DNA from: Chinchilla lanigera
Taxonomy: Eukaryota; Chordata; Mammalia; Rodentia; Chinchillidae
Length of the DNA stretch: 64,000 bases
NCBI RefSeq assembly: GCF_000276665.1
Contig: NW_004955466.1
Coordinates: forward strand, 5,898,232 to 5,962,231
Direction: 5' to 3'
The notes below the pieces were generated by a model, which was not told the origin of the DNA, ran no database searches, and saw only the letters and a program-made list of their open reading frames with translations. A program made the translations under genes and the position numbers. Below are positions 1-10,289 of the stretch, one piece after another. How positions within the stretch are numbered: position 1 is the first letter of the stretch; every line of letters starts with the position of its first letter.

Positions 1-560
1 GGAATGTATTAGATCCTTTATCTCGAGGCTACGAAATTCAAGCAAATATATTACTCAGAAATATGAAAGAATTTTTTTTAAATCAACAGAGTTTCTTGCT
101 GTCATTTTCAAATCTTACCAACTGCTGTCCTGAGAGTACTTCTAACAGGTCGAGGAGGACGTGGCCCTTTCTAATGTCTGTGAATAAGTCTGATATGACT
201 GAGGGAGGGGTGTGCTGCAAAAAGTCACAAGAAAAATAATCAAAGTTGGGCCCCAAAATGCAGTACCTTTAAGAATTTCATAAGCGTGCATGGTGTTTTT
301 TAAAAATCTAAGAGTCAGCAGTGAATTTTTTTTAATTAATAGAACGCTACAGAGCATGCAAAGCTCCATATCAAACCATTAGAAGAACAGTAGTGAACTT
401 AGTTCACCTCATGGGAAATTCCCAGGACCATAACACCCTGCATAGAGCGTTCACTGAGAGCTTAAACCCTCCCTCTGTAAAGAGACATTAGACGTTCAGA
501 ATTACCCAACAGTGACCACTTGGAAAGTAGGGTACATGTCTGGAGTAACCTGCCTTGTAT
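1..560. other. Unique AT-rich DNA, no gene seen
   Basis: No SINE, LTR or splice-bounded open frame was recognised here. The short open frames show no domain or familiar composition. Confidence 0.5.
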
Positions 561-642
561 TTGCCCATCAGAAACTCACGCACGGGGTTGGGGTGAGCAG
601 AAAGGGAGCAGGGTGAGCCGTCATGTGAAGAGCCAGTCGCCG
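561..642 (+). repeat. Direct repeat, copy A
   Basis: About 82 bases match a second segment at 1411-1494 in the same orientation, with roughly 85-90% identity by eye. The most conserved part runs from GGGGTGAGCAGAAAGGGAGC to the CATGTGAAGAG motif. The family was not recognised; it could be a local duplication or two copies of an old interspersed repeat. Confidence 0.7.
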
Positions 643-714
643 CGCACCTAGGCTACCTGAGGGCCCACACACAGGGCCAGGATAGCGCGGTGATGACCAT
701 CAAGGCTGCTGGTC

Positions 715-905
715 CCCAGTGCCTGGGTCTGCACCCCAACATCAGCACTTAGAAGCGGTGTGACCACAGGCCAGTCACACAACTTCTCCGTGCCTTCACT
801 TCCGTGACCTTGAGGCAGGAATATCACCTCCTCCCTCACAGGGATGTTGTAAAGACACTGAAGCCCCTCGTAAGCGCTGAAGTACTCAGAATCATCAGGC
901 TCAGC
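715..905 (+). repeat. MIR SINE fragment
   Basis: The order of motifs follows the MIR core: GTGTGACC...CCAGTCAC, a CTCCGTGCCT block, CCTCCCTCACAGGGATGTTG and GTAAGCGCTGAAGTA. MIR is an ancient tRNA-derived SINE. The copy is old and diverged. Confidence 0.7.
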
Positions 906-1410
906 GTAGTGTCTAACCTTAACCACCACTACAGACAGCTCAATTATTCTTTCATTTGATGCAAGACTATTACAGCTTCAAATATCTTTACCGTGCTGTC
1001 CCGTATCTTTCGATACAAACAGTACCCTCTGTGTGTTAGGAAAGAGCAGAAACACTAAGATCAAAGTGGCTTTCCGCAGGCTCGTAGGGAAAGACGTCCC
1101 GCAGCCTTCCACAGCCCGTCAATTCCATTTCAGAGTGGCTTGCTTGGGGCCCAAACCCAGGCGCAGGGAGAATAACGAATACCCTCCTAATGGCATAATT
1201 TGCTCCTTTTTTTCCTCACCTTGGCCAACTGTGAATTTATCCAGCATGTGAAGGTTTTCTTCTGCGTGTCTTCCTGCTCAGCTACCAAAGAAAACACAAC
1301 AGTTGACAATGAGAAAACTTTTGAGGATATCACAACTTCGAAAGGCTGTGGTCCTGGGTACCTATCACAAACTCACAGAGTTTCTAGGTCTCAGACTAAA
1401 TTCCAGGTGT

Positions 1411-1494
1411 TTGTGCCTGTTAGAAATTCACACATGGGTTTGGGGTGAGCAGAAAGGGAGCAGGGTGAGCCATCATGTGAAGAGTCAGTCACAG
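1411..1494 (+). repeat. Direct repeat, copy B
   Basis: This is the partner of the segment at 561-642. Spacing between the copies is 850 bases and both are in the same orientation. Confidence 0.7.
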
Positions 1495-1794
1495 TGTTCT
1501 GGAAATAATGTGATGACATGAGGCGTCTTTTTTTAAGGCCTCAAGTTAGCTACTAAGAGACAATGGTCTTAAATACATTTCACTAACAAAGGGATTAAGT
1601 CACACACGGCCTTGAGGTACTGTGCCGAGGCAGGAGAGCCCTAACCCAAAAGGACCTGCAGTCCCGGCCAAGCTGCGTAATAAAGATAGCCCCGAACATC
1701 TCAAGATGTTACGAGGCTCACTGAGTTACCGCAGCCCAGCCCTCACATTTACCGTTCAAAATGCACTGCCACTGGGTCAACTGTGCAAGCTGCA

Positions 1795-1870
1795 ATGAGT
1801 CAGAGACCCGGGTTCAAGTTCTGTGTGTGTGCCTGAGCCGCTGTGTGACTGCGAGCAGCATCTTCGGCTA
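1795..1870 (+). repeat. Possible MIR 5' fragment
   Basis: The segment has CCCGGGTTCAAGTTCTG followed by CCGCTGTGTGACTGCGAGCA, which resembles the MIR B-box and 'TGTGACC' core. It is short and diverged. Confidence 0.4.
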
Positions 1871-2040
1871 ATACGGCAGAGGGAAGCAGAGACTGTCTCA
1901 CTCGAGGGCGCGGCCTGCAGGCTGGCACCTGGTGAGCGTGTAGGCGCGCTATTAACCAGGCAGGACTCGGGCACAAGACACTCACATCTACCCTTCCCCT
2001 CCCCTCCCGCCAGGCCTGGGCTGACTTCCTGTGCCCCCAG

Positions 2041-2116
2041 CTCGGCAGACACCCTCAACTCTGAGGACAAGGCCGAGCCCAGACACAGCAGCGAGCTCCC
2101 CACCCTGACGGACCAG
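2041..2116 (+). CDS. Candidate internal coding exon, unknown gene
   Basis: A 76-base segment is bounded by a good acceptor (pyrimidine-rich tract ending TGTGCCCCCAG) and a consensus donor (CAG/GTGAGTGTG). The open frame enters with one base completing a split codon and exits in phase 0. It encodes about 25 residues rich in Ser, Glu, Asp, Pro and Thr, beginning SADTLNSEDKAEPRHSSELP, as in a disordered linker. It contains no repeat I recognise. The flanks are also open for some distance, so the frame alone is weak evidence; the paired splice sites are the main argument. No homolog is recognised and no neighbouring exon could be linked. Confidence 0.35.
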
Positions 2117-2119
2117 GTG

Positions 2120-3130
2120 AGTGTGAGGCCGGACACATGCTCCCCCCGGCCCATGGCTCACGGCCTCGTCGCACACCATGGGCTGCGAGCTCACCATGCG
2201 TCACTGACGCTGCTCTCTCACCCTGCTGAGGTCAGTCACACACGCAGACACACGCATCAGCGTGCAAGTGCAAACACACACACCCACACCCTCAGGCCCC
2301 TCCTGCACCCTCCTTCCTGGTCCCCAGCAGTCTGCACTTCCCCACATTTTCCCCCCGCCTGCGCTCCTGCACGCCTGAAGTCTTCCTCTGATGACGCAGT
2401 CGGTGGTGTGTCACCAGCCATGCCCTTCAGGCCAACACCCTGCCTGGGGCCCCGGCTCCTCAGGGCGCCCCATAGATCTGGCTGTCATCACTGAACTCCC
2501 GCAGCGCCTTACTGTCACTGACGACAGCCCTGCCCCCCCCCCAGGTCCCTCACACCTGGCCACCACCTTCCTACTCCGCCACGCTCCTGTTCCTGGAATC
2601 CCAGCTTTGAATCCCCTGCCCGCAGACCACCCCCACCGTCACAGTCCTGTCCTCTCCCGCCACCTCCCTTCCCTTCTCCCTTCTCTTTTAGCTCTTCCAG
2701 CCTCGCACTCTCACATCCAGCTCCTGTCCAATTCTTAATTCTGGTGCCGATACCAATACATGTTCCAACTTCCCGGCCTCTTGGCTTCGTGAATTCCTTC
2801 CTCGCCCTCACTGACTGTCACAGACACACAGCAGCGATCACAATCCCCCTGCAGTCTCGACCTGACGCATCCCTCTGGGAACATCACCGTCTCTCAGTTC
2901 ACGCCATCTGGCACCCCAACCCCAACACCCCTTTGAGCCCACAGCCAATTCCAAGCCGCTGGCTCTGCCAGGTTGATCTCTGCGGTAGAACGGCAACTGG
3001 CGGTCAACTGCTAACACCCAGCCGAACTGGAGCATCGCGCTGCTGGATGTGGAGGGCCCACCCGAGGATTGCTGCCAGCTGCGTAAAAAGAACTGGAGAG
3101 GACAAAGCGGGCACTGTTGGTCCTCCTGGG
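2120..3130. other. GC-rich unique DNA, no gene seen
   Basis: The sequence is C-rich, with CA-rich stretches near 2225-2290 and CCT-rich stretches near 2560-2690. Open frames exist on both strands but look compositional rather than coding. Confidence 0.45.
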
Positions 3131-3134
3131 GCTG

Positions 3135-3790
3135 TTGGTTTTCCTGGAGGAGCTTGTCACACTGGCTTTCCTGAGACAAACGCAGCTGTTCTCATCGTAG
3201 GAGGAGCTTGGGACCCTGTCACTGAAAATGGCTACAGTTCACTTTGGGGGAGCTCTGGCCCTCACTCTGAGCATCACTTCCTGGCGCTGGAGGGGAAGAA
3301 GGTGCACTCTGCTCAGTCTCCTGGAAGAGCTTGTCATGCTGGCTTTCCTGATATGAACTCTGCTGTTTCCATCATCGGAGGACTTCGTTGTTGCTGAGGA
3401 TGGCTGTGGTACCTTTCAGGGGAGCTCTGGTCCTTACTTTGAGTGTTGCTCCCTGGTTCCAGATCCCTCAGCCTGCTGGCACAGATCCTTCAGCCTGCTG
3501 GCACAGACTTTCTAGCTTCCACCACTGACCTTTGGGCCTTCCCAGCACAGATCCATGAAACAGGCCTGCATGAGACATTGCCATGGCTCTGGGCCTCCAG
3601 TTGGACTCGCGGGGGGCATTGTCATGAGCTCCAAGTCTTCAGCTGGACTCGTGTACGATACTGTCGTGCGATCCAGGCCCTTATCTTTGTGTGTCTAGTG
3701 TGTGGACAGATTTCCTGCACTCCTTTGTACTTGACTCTGGGTGACTACTATAAAATAACCCTGTAAATTATGTGTCCTGCATTAAATTGT
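3135..3790 (+). repeat. Nested tandem duplications, LTR-like block
   Basis: Three scales of duplication are visible. A roughly 180-base unit repeats (about 3139-3297 and 3318-3475), sharing GGAGCTTGTCACACTGGCTT / AGAGCTTGTCATGCTGGCTT and a GGGGAGCTCTGG block. A 22-base unit repeats at 3466-3510 around CAGCCTGCTGGCACAGATC. Three worn units follow at about 3573-3680 around TTGGACTCG and CATTGTCATGAG. A TATAAAA at 3749 and ATTAAA at 3781 lie just downstream. Repeated enhancer-like units before a TATA box and poly(A) signal resemble an LTR U3-R, but no TG...CA ends or partner LTR were found. Confidence 0.45.
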
Positions 3791-4190
3791 TTCCCTTGCA
3801 AACCCTGACCACAACAACATCCTTCCTTTCATCCTTATCCACTTTGGATTCCATGATCAATCACTGTACTACTCGCACTCCCCTGGGCCATAGTTACCTT
3901 GTTGTATTTGCTTGGCACGTCAGGCATGCTACTAAGGAGGCTGCAGAAGGCCCAGAAGTGTGACCTGTCTCAGCTGAACCCCAGTGCCCCCTCCGTGCCA
4001 CTGAGAGTCACACTATCACACTCGCCCACCCCCGATGGCAATTTCACAGCTTCTCCTCCTTCCTCACTCAGTACCTCTTTCCCCATCGCTACTGTCAACT
4101 GAGACCTTGTTTCCTGGGGTACACTCCCTTGTCCCGCCCAATCAGCAACAACCTACCAAAGTGCTCTGCCTCCAACCTGAGAGCACAGAC

Positions 4191-4269
4191 CAGTGACAGC
4201 GACCCTCTAGAGCTCTCCATGATACAAACAGCCCGCTGTGGCACACATGCCACAGGTTCGCCACCACTG
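4191..4269. mobile_element. Short hAT-like MITE
   Basis: The 79-base element has terminal inverted repeats: CAGTGACAGCGACCCTC at the left, and a right end whose complement reads CAGTGGTGGCGAACCTGTG. It is flanked by a diverged 8-base duplication (GCACAGAC / GCACCGAT, 6 of 8). The 8-bp TSD and CAG...CTG ends are typical of hAT transposons. A related copy lies at 30824-30903. There is no coding capacity. Confidence 0.6.
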
Positions 4270-4454
4270 GCACCGATAAACTAGCCTTGACCTAAGCCAG
4301 TCCCCTACACACGCACTACATCCAATCCCACTGCTTCTACTCTAGGACGTTTTGATCCTTCCCCTCCCCCACCATCCCCTTTTTCCTCCTCTCTTGGACC
4401 CTTCCCATCAGGTCAGATCCACACCATCAGTTCTCCCATCCCAAAATAAAACCA

Positions 4455-4560
4455 GGGCTGGGGATTTAGCTCAATGGTATAACAGTTACCTGGCAAATGT
4501 GAGGCCCTGGGTTTGATCCTCAGCACCGAAACTCAATAAATAAATACAAACAAAAAGAAA
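4455..4560 (+). mobile_element. ID SINE (tRNA-Ala-derived)
   Basis: The A-box region GGCTGGGGATTTAGCTCAAT and the B-box region GGGTTTGATCC are present, followed by an A-rich tail. It is an older, diverged copy. Confidence 0.8.
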
Positions 4561-4889
4561 CCTCTCTTGTCCCCAGCTCCCCACCGGCCAGTGCTTCATC
4601 TGTCTGCTCCCCTGCGTGGCAAAATGCTTCTATTTAGGTTGACCATCCAGGCCTTTCCTTGTTCACTGTCAACTGATCCTACATCAGCTGGGTTCTGGCC
4701 ACTCGCTGCTGCTGCCCTGTTCTGCAGGTCACCGTGAATCAAGGCCATGGGGCCCCTCTCACTAAGACCAGTGGCTGATGCTTCCTCTTCCACTTCCTGG
4801 ACCAGGCAGCAGCAGCCAAGATGGCGAGTCCCTCTCTCCTCCTGCTTCCAGGACTCAGCTCGAAGCTTTCCTCCTGCGTCACCAGGGGG

Positions 4890-5575
4890 CTCCTCCCTTC
4901 CCTCACTTATAGCTAATGCCTTGACAAATCCTTGCAGGTCCTCCTTCAAAATATACTCAAGATGTAGCCACTTCTCTCTTTACCATCGCTGACCCAATCA
5001 CCACCACCTCCACCGGGTGATTGCGATCCATTCCAAAAAGATCCTCCCCCCAGCCTTACCCCAAAACCCATTCTCTCCACGGCAGGCAGAAGGACACTGC
5101 TAAAACGTTAGTGCGGATCAGGAAAAGTCCTCCGCTCCAGCCTGCAGGGGCTCCCCGCTTTCCCGCCCACCACCATCCGGGCCCTCGCGCTTTCCCACGC
5201 GCTCATCCCTGCAACACCCCGGCCTGCGTTTCCTGCATCTCCCAGACCACTCTGCACCAGCTGTCAGCAGCGCTCCTACTACAGGCTGCCCCAGGATCCT
5301 GCCCTCATCTCCTCATCCGTAAAGCCCGCTCTGGGCCTCCCATCTAAAACGGGGGCCTCCCCAGCTCTGCTCTCTTCTGTCCTGCTGTTTCCTTCTACAC
5401 TCCACGTAAGTTACGTATGGAGAATTATGTTCATTGCTCAACATCTCCCGCTCCCGCTCCGTGCGGGTGAAAGTCCCGCACGAGCAAAGGGGTCTCACCC
5501 GTGCCGGCTCTCAGTGCCCAGAGGAGCCCGGCCCAGGGTAGGCCCCAAAGAAATACTTGTTGGAACAATATGAAT
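4890..5575 (+). repeat. L2 LINE 3' region
   Basis: The motif order matches the L2 3' part: CCTTCAAAATATACTCAAGA, CCACTTCTC...CACCACCTCCAC, a GGCTCCCCGC block, and near the end GCCCAGGGTAGG followed by AAATACTTGTTGGAA. L2 is an ancient non-LTR retrotransposon. No usable open frame survives. Confidence 0.6.
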
Positions 5576-5813
5576 GATATCATTATTGCCGTCACATTTT
5601 GTTTAATACGCTAATGTCAAATTTACCTCTATAAACTTCCATTTCTTTCTGTTAAAGTTACCTGTTCTGCCTTCTAGTATACTGTATTTCCTTCACTCTT
5701 CCCGTAGCACGGACTGACCCCTATTTAACAGTCACAGTGGGTGGAAATTACACACTAGTATTTGGCCTACAACATGAACAGGATATGACATTTGGTTTAA
5801 ATTCTTAAAATTT

Positions 5814-5912
5814 GGCTGGGGATTTAGCTCAGTGGCAAAAGCGCCTGCCTGGCAAGTGCAAGGTCGTGAGTTCGGTTCCCGGTACCGGAGAAAAACCAAA
5901 AAAGAAAAAAAA
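5814..5912 (+). mobile_element. ID SINE, young, with TSD
   Basis: A full-length young copy starts GGCTGGGGATTTAGCTCAGT and ends GGTACCGGAGAAAAACC plus an A-rich tail. A perfect TSD, ATTCTTAAAATTT, lies at 5801-5813 and 5913-5925. Confidence 0.93.
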
Positions 5913-6618
5913 ATTCTTAAAATTTTTTTAATTCAATAAACATCCTGGTTGAGAAGTAAGAAAGATCAGCAAGGTAAACAGATTATAGAGTGTTAATAAT
6001 TGTCTCATTACTGTGAATGAGTAAAGATGTGCTAAGCCACACCGTAACTTTTTTCTTTTTAAATGTTTTTACTTTGTATGCATTACCCGTTTAAGTTACT
6101 TATTGTCCAGTGACTTTACAGTTTATAGGGTTCTCAGTAATTGTTAGCTAAACTGAATTGAGTTCCAGCAAGCCAAGTGGATACATTAGGCTTTAAGAAC
6201 TGATGCTATTTTGTTAATTCCACATGCAAAAAAATTACAAAAACCACAGTTTTGTCTGATAATCCAAAATGTTAATAAATCTCCTGCAGTCTTTGAGATA
6301 TGTTTTCATTATTCCCCTCCCCCGGCATCAGCAGATGGTACAGCAATAAATTTTAAACATGTACTGACATTAAAAAATGCAGTGAAGGCTAATTGCATTT
6401 TTCAACAGAGAAAAACACTAGACAACTTTACAATTCCAAAATCAAGTTACACGCGCATAATATACTTAATCCATCAGGGAGGAATCTGTCCATTCTTAAC
6501 AATTCTTAACAATAATGCAGAAATCTGAAATTGAAATGAACAGCTATTTTTTTTTTTAAATGACTCTCTTCTTTACCCTTAAGAGACCAGAAAGACTTTT
6601 CCTTAAGATGATAAAGCA

Positions 6619-6717
6619 AAGGCGAGCGTGGTGGTACATGCCTGTAATCCCCCAGTGCTTGGCAGACTAAAGCAGGAGGATCTCCATGAGCTGGAGGCCA
6701 GCTTTGTCTCAAAAAAA
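6619..6717 (+). mobile_element. B1 SINE, short, with TSD
   Basis: The 7SL-derived core is visible as TGCCTGTAATCCCCCAGTG, with an A-run tail. It lacks the duplicated 3' half seen in other copies. TSD AAGATGATAAAGCA flanks it (6605-6618, 6718-6731). Confidence 0.9.
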
Positions 6718-6731
6718 AAGATGATAAAGCA

Positions 6732-8678
6732 TGAAAAAGTAATTAAGCAGGAATATTATCAAGTCGGGAGACAGAGTCTTCAGCATGTTTAGGTAAGTCG
6801 CAGGGGAAGAAAGAGGGCGGTACAACATTAAATAAACTGGGGGAGGTGATGTAGCACAAAACCAGATGCAGACAGTACACTATCCATCTGCAGAGACCCA
6901 GCATTCTGTGTCCATCCGGAATCACAGTCATGTTGAACACGCTGAATTACTTCCCAGTAAGATGAGGGAGCATTTCACGTCCATGTGGTGCTTACCAGAC
7001 AAAGGGACTGAGCAAGCGAGGTACTATACATTTCCTAAGCTGCGAACACAGTCAGGGCTCGAGTGGACTGCTGTGAGCGCACACCTCATCCCCTCTGAGA
7101 GTAATAATCTCAGCAGGGGCTTTGACTTGGATTTAACACAACTTTTATAAAGGAAACCTGAAGTCCTTGCCCTCATTTAATTAAACTCCACTATAAAACA
7201 GGAAAAAGCAAAAGGAAGAGCAATCGGAACAAATCCCACACAGGCTGTCTCCGTGAGTAAGGGAACAACGCACAGACGAAAGCTTGGAAAGGAGTCTGTG
7301 TGGCTTTCCTCCCTCTTCCTCCTGGAAAGCGGAACCCTTCAAATGCAACAAGGACCCTTTGCTTGACGGCAAACCAAGCTGTCCTGGTGCAATTAAACGC
7401 CTTTGTGTCCCATGAAATGGTTTTAGACGTGCCGCGCCACTGACCCCTCGCCACACATCCCGCTTCCACCCTGAACGGCAGAACTAACGCGTCTGCATCG
7501 AGAACCAGAGCCCAGCCATCACCCTTCAGCTAAGTACCCTTTTGTTCTTTTGAAGGCTGATCCATTGGGAAAAGCATAATTGAGAGCTGCGTGCTTAGAG
7601 CAACTTAATAAAACTCTTCTTAGAATGGCTCGTAGAGAAGAGGGCCTTTTAATCGGCAGATCTCAGGGAGAGGAAAAAGAAAAGCAAAGGAAGTAGTAGA
7701 ATGACTTACTGCAATGATGAATTTTTGTAAATATGCTAAGAAATACAGAATAAAAAATCTACACTGATTTTTGAGGCAAATAAGAAATATAAATAAAATT
7801 TACATATTGTAAATATAAAAGACATTAATATTTGTTATTATTTTATATGATAATTTATATAGAATGTAGAAAATGTGACCAGTAAGAGATTAGGCAAAAA
7901 TGGTGTCTAGGTATCATCACTGCTGAAACAAATTTAATCCCTGGGTTTATTCTCATTCAATGCGCCTTTCGTGAGCTGACAAGGGCCACCCCTAGCTGGA
8001 AGGGATCTAAGCTGAAAACAAACCGAATTAAACTTGAGGGTATAGATTCTAAGTTCATTATAAAGCTCATTATAAAACTACCCTGACTTGTAAGACTCAG
8101 CGGGTCCAGCTTCATAGAAATTCATCTAAAAGGCGGACTCCGGGGGTCCTGCCTGCTAGTACGGTTCAGCAGTGGTTCCAAAAGGCTAAGGATCACCAGC
8201 TTCCTTCTTCTCTTAATGCGCGATGCTGGGCTGAAACGCAGCATCTCCGAAAGCAATCTCTATAGCGTGGGGTCTAGGAAGCTCTGCCACCTCCCCCTAC
8301 CCACGGATTCCCTTCTTCTCTATCATGAGGTTACTGATAACAGGTTTACTGGTCACGGCCCCAGACTCACTACTTTGATTTTTTGCTCTACTCATTAAAT
8401 CACTCTAGTTCCTTACTGAGTAAACCACAGATTCGTAGCCTGACATTCTTGGTTACCGGCAACTTGGCTCCACTTTACTTTACCCTGACCCACCACTTCC
8501 CACACGTTCTCTACTCACATCCTACTCCTCTAGCTGAACTCAGATCCCTAGCACGCCCATTTCCTGCACTGCCATGCTGTATGCTCTCTGCAGTGGCCAG
8601 TCTCCCCTGGGCATCCACGGCCAGTGGCACGATGCCGTGCACATGTGGGCATCCAGTGGGCACATTAAAAGAAGACAA
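6732..8678. other. Unique DNA, no gene seen
   Basis: This is nearly 2 kb without recognisable repeats. It is AT-rich at 7680-7900. A short open frame at 8216 has a Ser/Arg-rich start but no matching splice donor. Nothing could be assigned. Confidence 0.45.
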
Positions 8679-8833
8679 GCCAGGTGTGGTGGCACACACC
8701 TGGAATCCCAGCACTTAGCAGGCTGAGACAGGACGACAGACACAAGCGAATTCGAGGCCAGCTTGGGCTATCGTGTGAGTTCAAAGCTAGCCTGAACTAC
8801 ACAGCAAGACCCTGTCTCAAAATAAAAAAATGA
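8679..8833 (+). mobile_element. B1 SINE with duplicated 3' half
   Basis: It starts CCAGGTGTGGTGGCACACAC and has two GGCCAGC/AGCCTGAAC blocks before CCCTGTCTCAAAA. Confidence 0.9.
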
Positions 8834-8835
8834 AA

Positions 8836-8906
8836 GGGGCTGAGGATGTAGCTCAGTGTGAAAGCCGTACGTTCAATCCCTAGTGCTGCAAAAATAAAAA
8901 TATTAT
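8836..8906 (+). mobile_element. ID SINE, diverged
   Basis: GGGGCTGAGGATGTAGCTCA is followed by a B box and an A-rich tail. It abuts the upstream B1 tail, so the pair may be a B1-dID dimer rather than two insertions. Confidence 0.75.
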
Positions 8907-9006
8907 ATAAAATTACCTTCAGGCTATGTACATAATGTGATCAAAAATATGTATTTTTTACAATGTATTTAAGTAAAAAACACATTACCAATAATATCCT
9001 CATTTC

Positions 9007-9133
9007 GGGGCTGGGGATTTAGCTCAGGGGCTGGGGATTTAGCTCAGCAGCAAAGCACCTGCCTGGCAAGCGCAAGGTCGTGAGTTCGGTTCCCAGTACC
9101 GGAGAAAAACTAAAAAAAAAAAAAAAAAATAAT
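9007..9133 (+). mobile_element. ID SINE with duplicated 5' head
   Basis: The first 20 bases, GGGGCTGGGGATTTAGCTCA, occur twice in tandem, so the A-box region is doubled. The rest is a normal young ID. The perfect 17-bp TSD AATAATATCCTCATTTC (8990-9006, 9134-9150) encloses both heads, so the doubled form was inserted as one unit or duplicated after insertion. Confidence 0.93.
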
Positions 9134-9150
9134 AATAATATCCTCATTTC

Positions 9151-10090
9151 AAACATTTATCCCATCATTCCTGTTACTTTACGGAAGAGTTCTGAAAGTC
9201 TTCTTTCGTGAGTGCCTTAGACCTACTGAAAACATTTACTTTGCATGGTCGTTTTGACTTTGAAGCCAGAAGTCCCACTATGCCGGATGGAGTGAAAACG
9301 GTGATGAGAACACATGGTGATCTTTTCATGTGACAGAAACCACTGCACCAGAAGTAATGTGTGACACGGACCGTTGTCATGATATGGAATAAAACTGCGT
9401 TTCTCAGGCATTTTCTAAGCATGCCATTTCTTAAACTTCTAATAAGCCTTTTTACTCCTTTTTGTCCTTAGAGCGCAGCAGATGCCTTTTTCCTTTTGTA
9501 TACCTGAATCTCTGCTTTTTGAATAACCAACTTAAAAAATGAAGTAAATATTAACGAGTGCCTTTGCTTGCAGGGTTCTACCCTGGGAGTGAGGGACCCA
9601 GTAGCCAACAAAAACAAGCCCTTAGTGTTCCTGGGTACAAACTCAGCTCCCACAGTTCCATCAGGGTCAAAACCACGATCACTACCACCTGGATTGATGC
9701 CCTTTTTTACATGAGGAGCACTGGGTGATTTCCACGGAGCATTCTGACTCTGACCTGAGAATCACAACCATATACCCAAGGGTTATCCCCTGTGGCGACG
9801 TTTCTGAAAACTCTGGGCTCTGAAGCAGCACGATCTCCAAACTCCAATGAAACTGACAGAATTTCATATTAATGTGTTGCTAGTCGCCCACGAATTACGG
9901 CACACTTTTAAGCACACCTCCTTGCAGCCAGAGCTCACAACCCACTGACTGCACCAGACAAGCTGGAACTCGTGGCACACTTGCGAAGGTTCGAGGGGTG
10001 GCTTATCACATTAAAGATCCTTGCCTGTCTGCTGGCCAGCACTTGGCAGGAGTCTTCACCATATTTTTGATCACACTACAGTATACAAAG
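9151..10090. other. Unique DNA, no gene seen
   Basis: No repeat or splice-bounded frame was recognised. Confidence 0.45.
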
Positions 10091-10182
10091 TTTGTTTTGT
10101 TTTGTTTTGGTATCGGGGATCGAACTTAGGACCTTGCGCTTGCCAGGCAGGCGCTTGTGCCGCTGAGCTATATCCCCGGCCC
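10091..10182 (-). mobile_element. ID SINE
   Basis: The reverse-strand B box (GGGGATCGAACTTAGGACC) and A box (GAGCTATATCCCCGGCC) follow a T-rich head that is the complement of the poly(A) tail. Confidence 0.88.
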
Positions 10183-10200
10183 TATAAAGATTTTTTGATT

Positions 10201-10289
10201 GTTCCCCCCTCCCCCAGTACCAGGAATCGAACTCACGACCTTGTGCTTGCCAGGCAGGCACTGCGCTGCTGAGCTAAATCCCTACTCCC
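10201..10289 (-). mobile_element. ID SINE
   Basis: AGTACCAGGAATCGAACTCA through GAGCTAAATCCCTACTCC. It lies about 20 bases from the preceding ID in the same orientation. Confidence 0.88.

Noticed and set aside
1823..2494. 223-codon frame as one continuous gene
   Set aside because: Only the 76 bases between good splice sites look exon-like; the rest is intron-like pyrimidine tract, CA-rich and GC-rich sequence.
8216..8398. Frame starting MRDAGLKRSISESNLYS as an exon
   Set aside because: The first residues look protein-like, but no usable donor follows and no clean acceptor precedes it.
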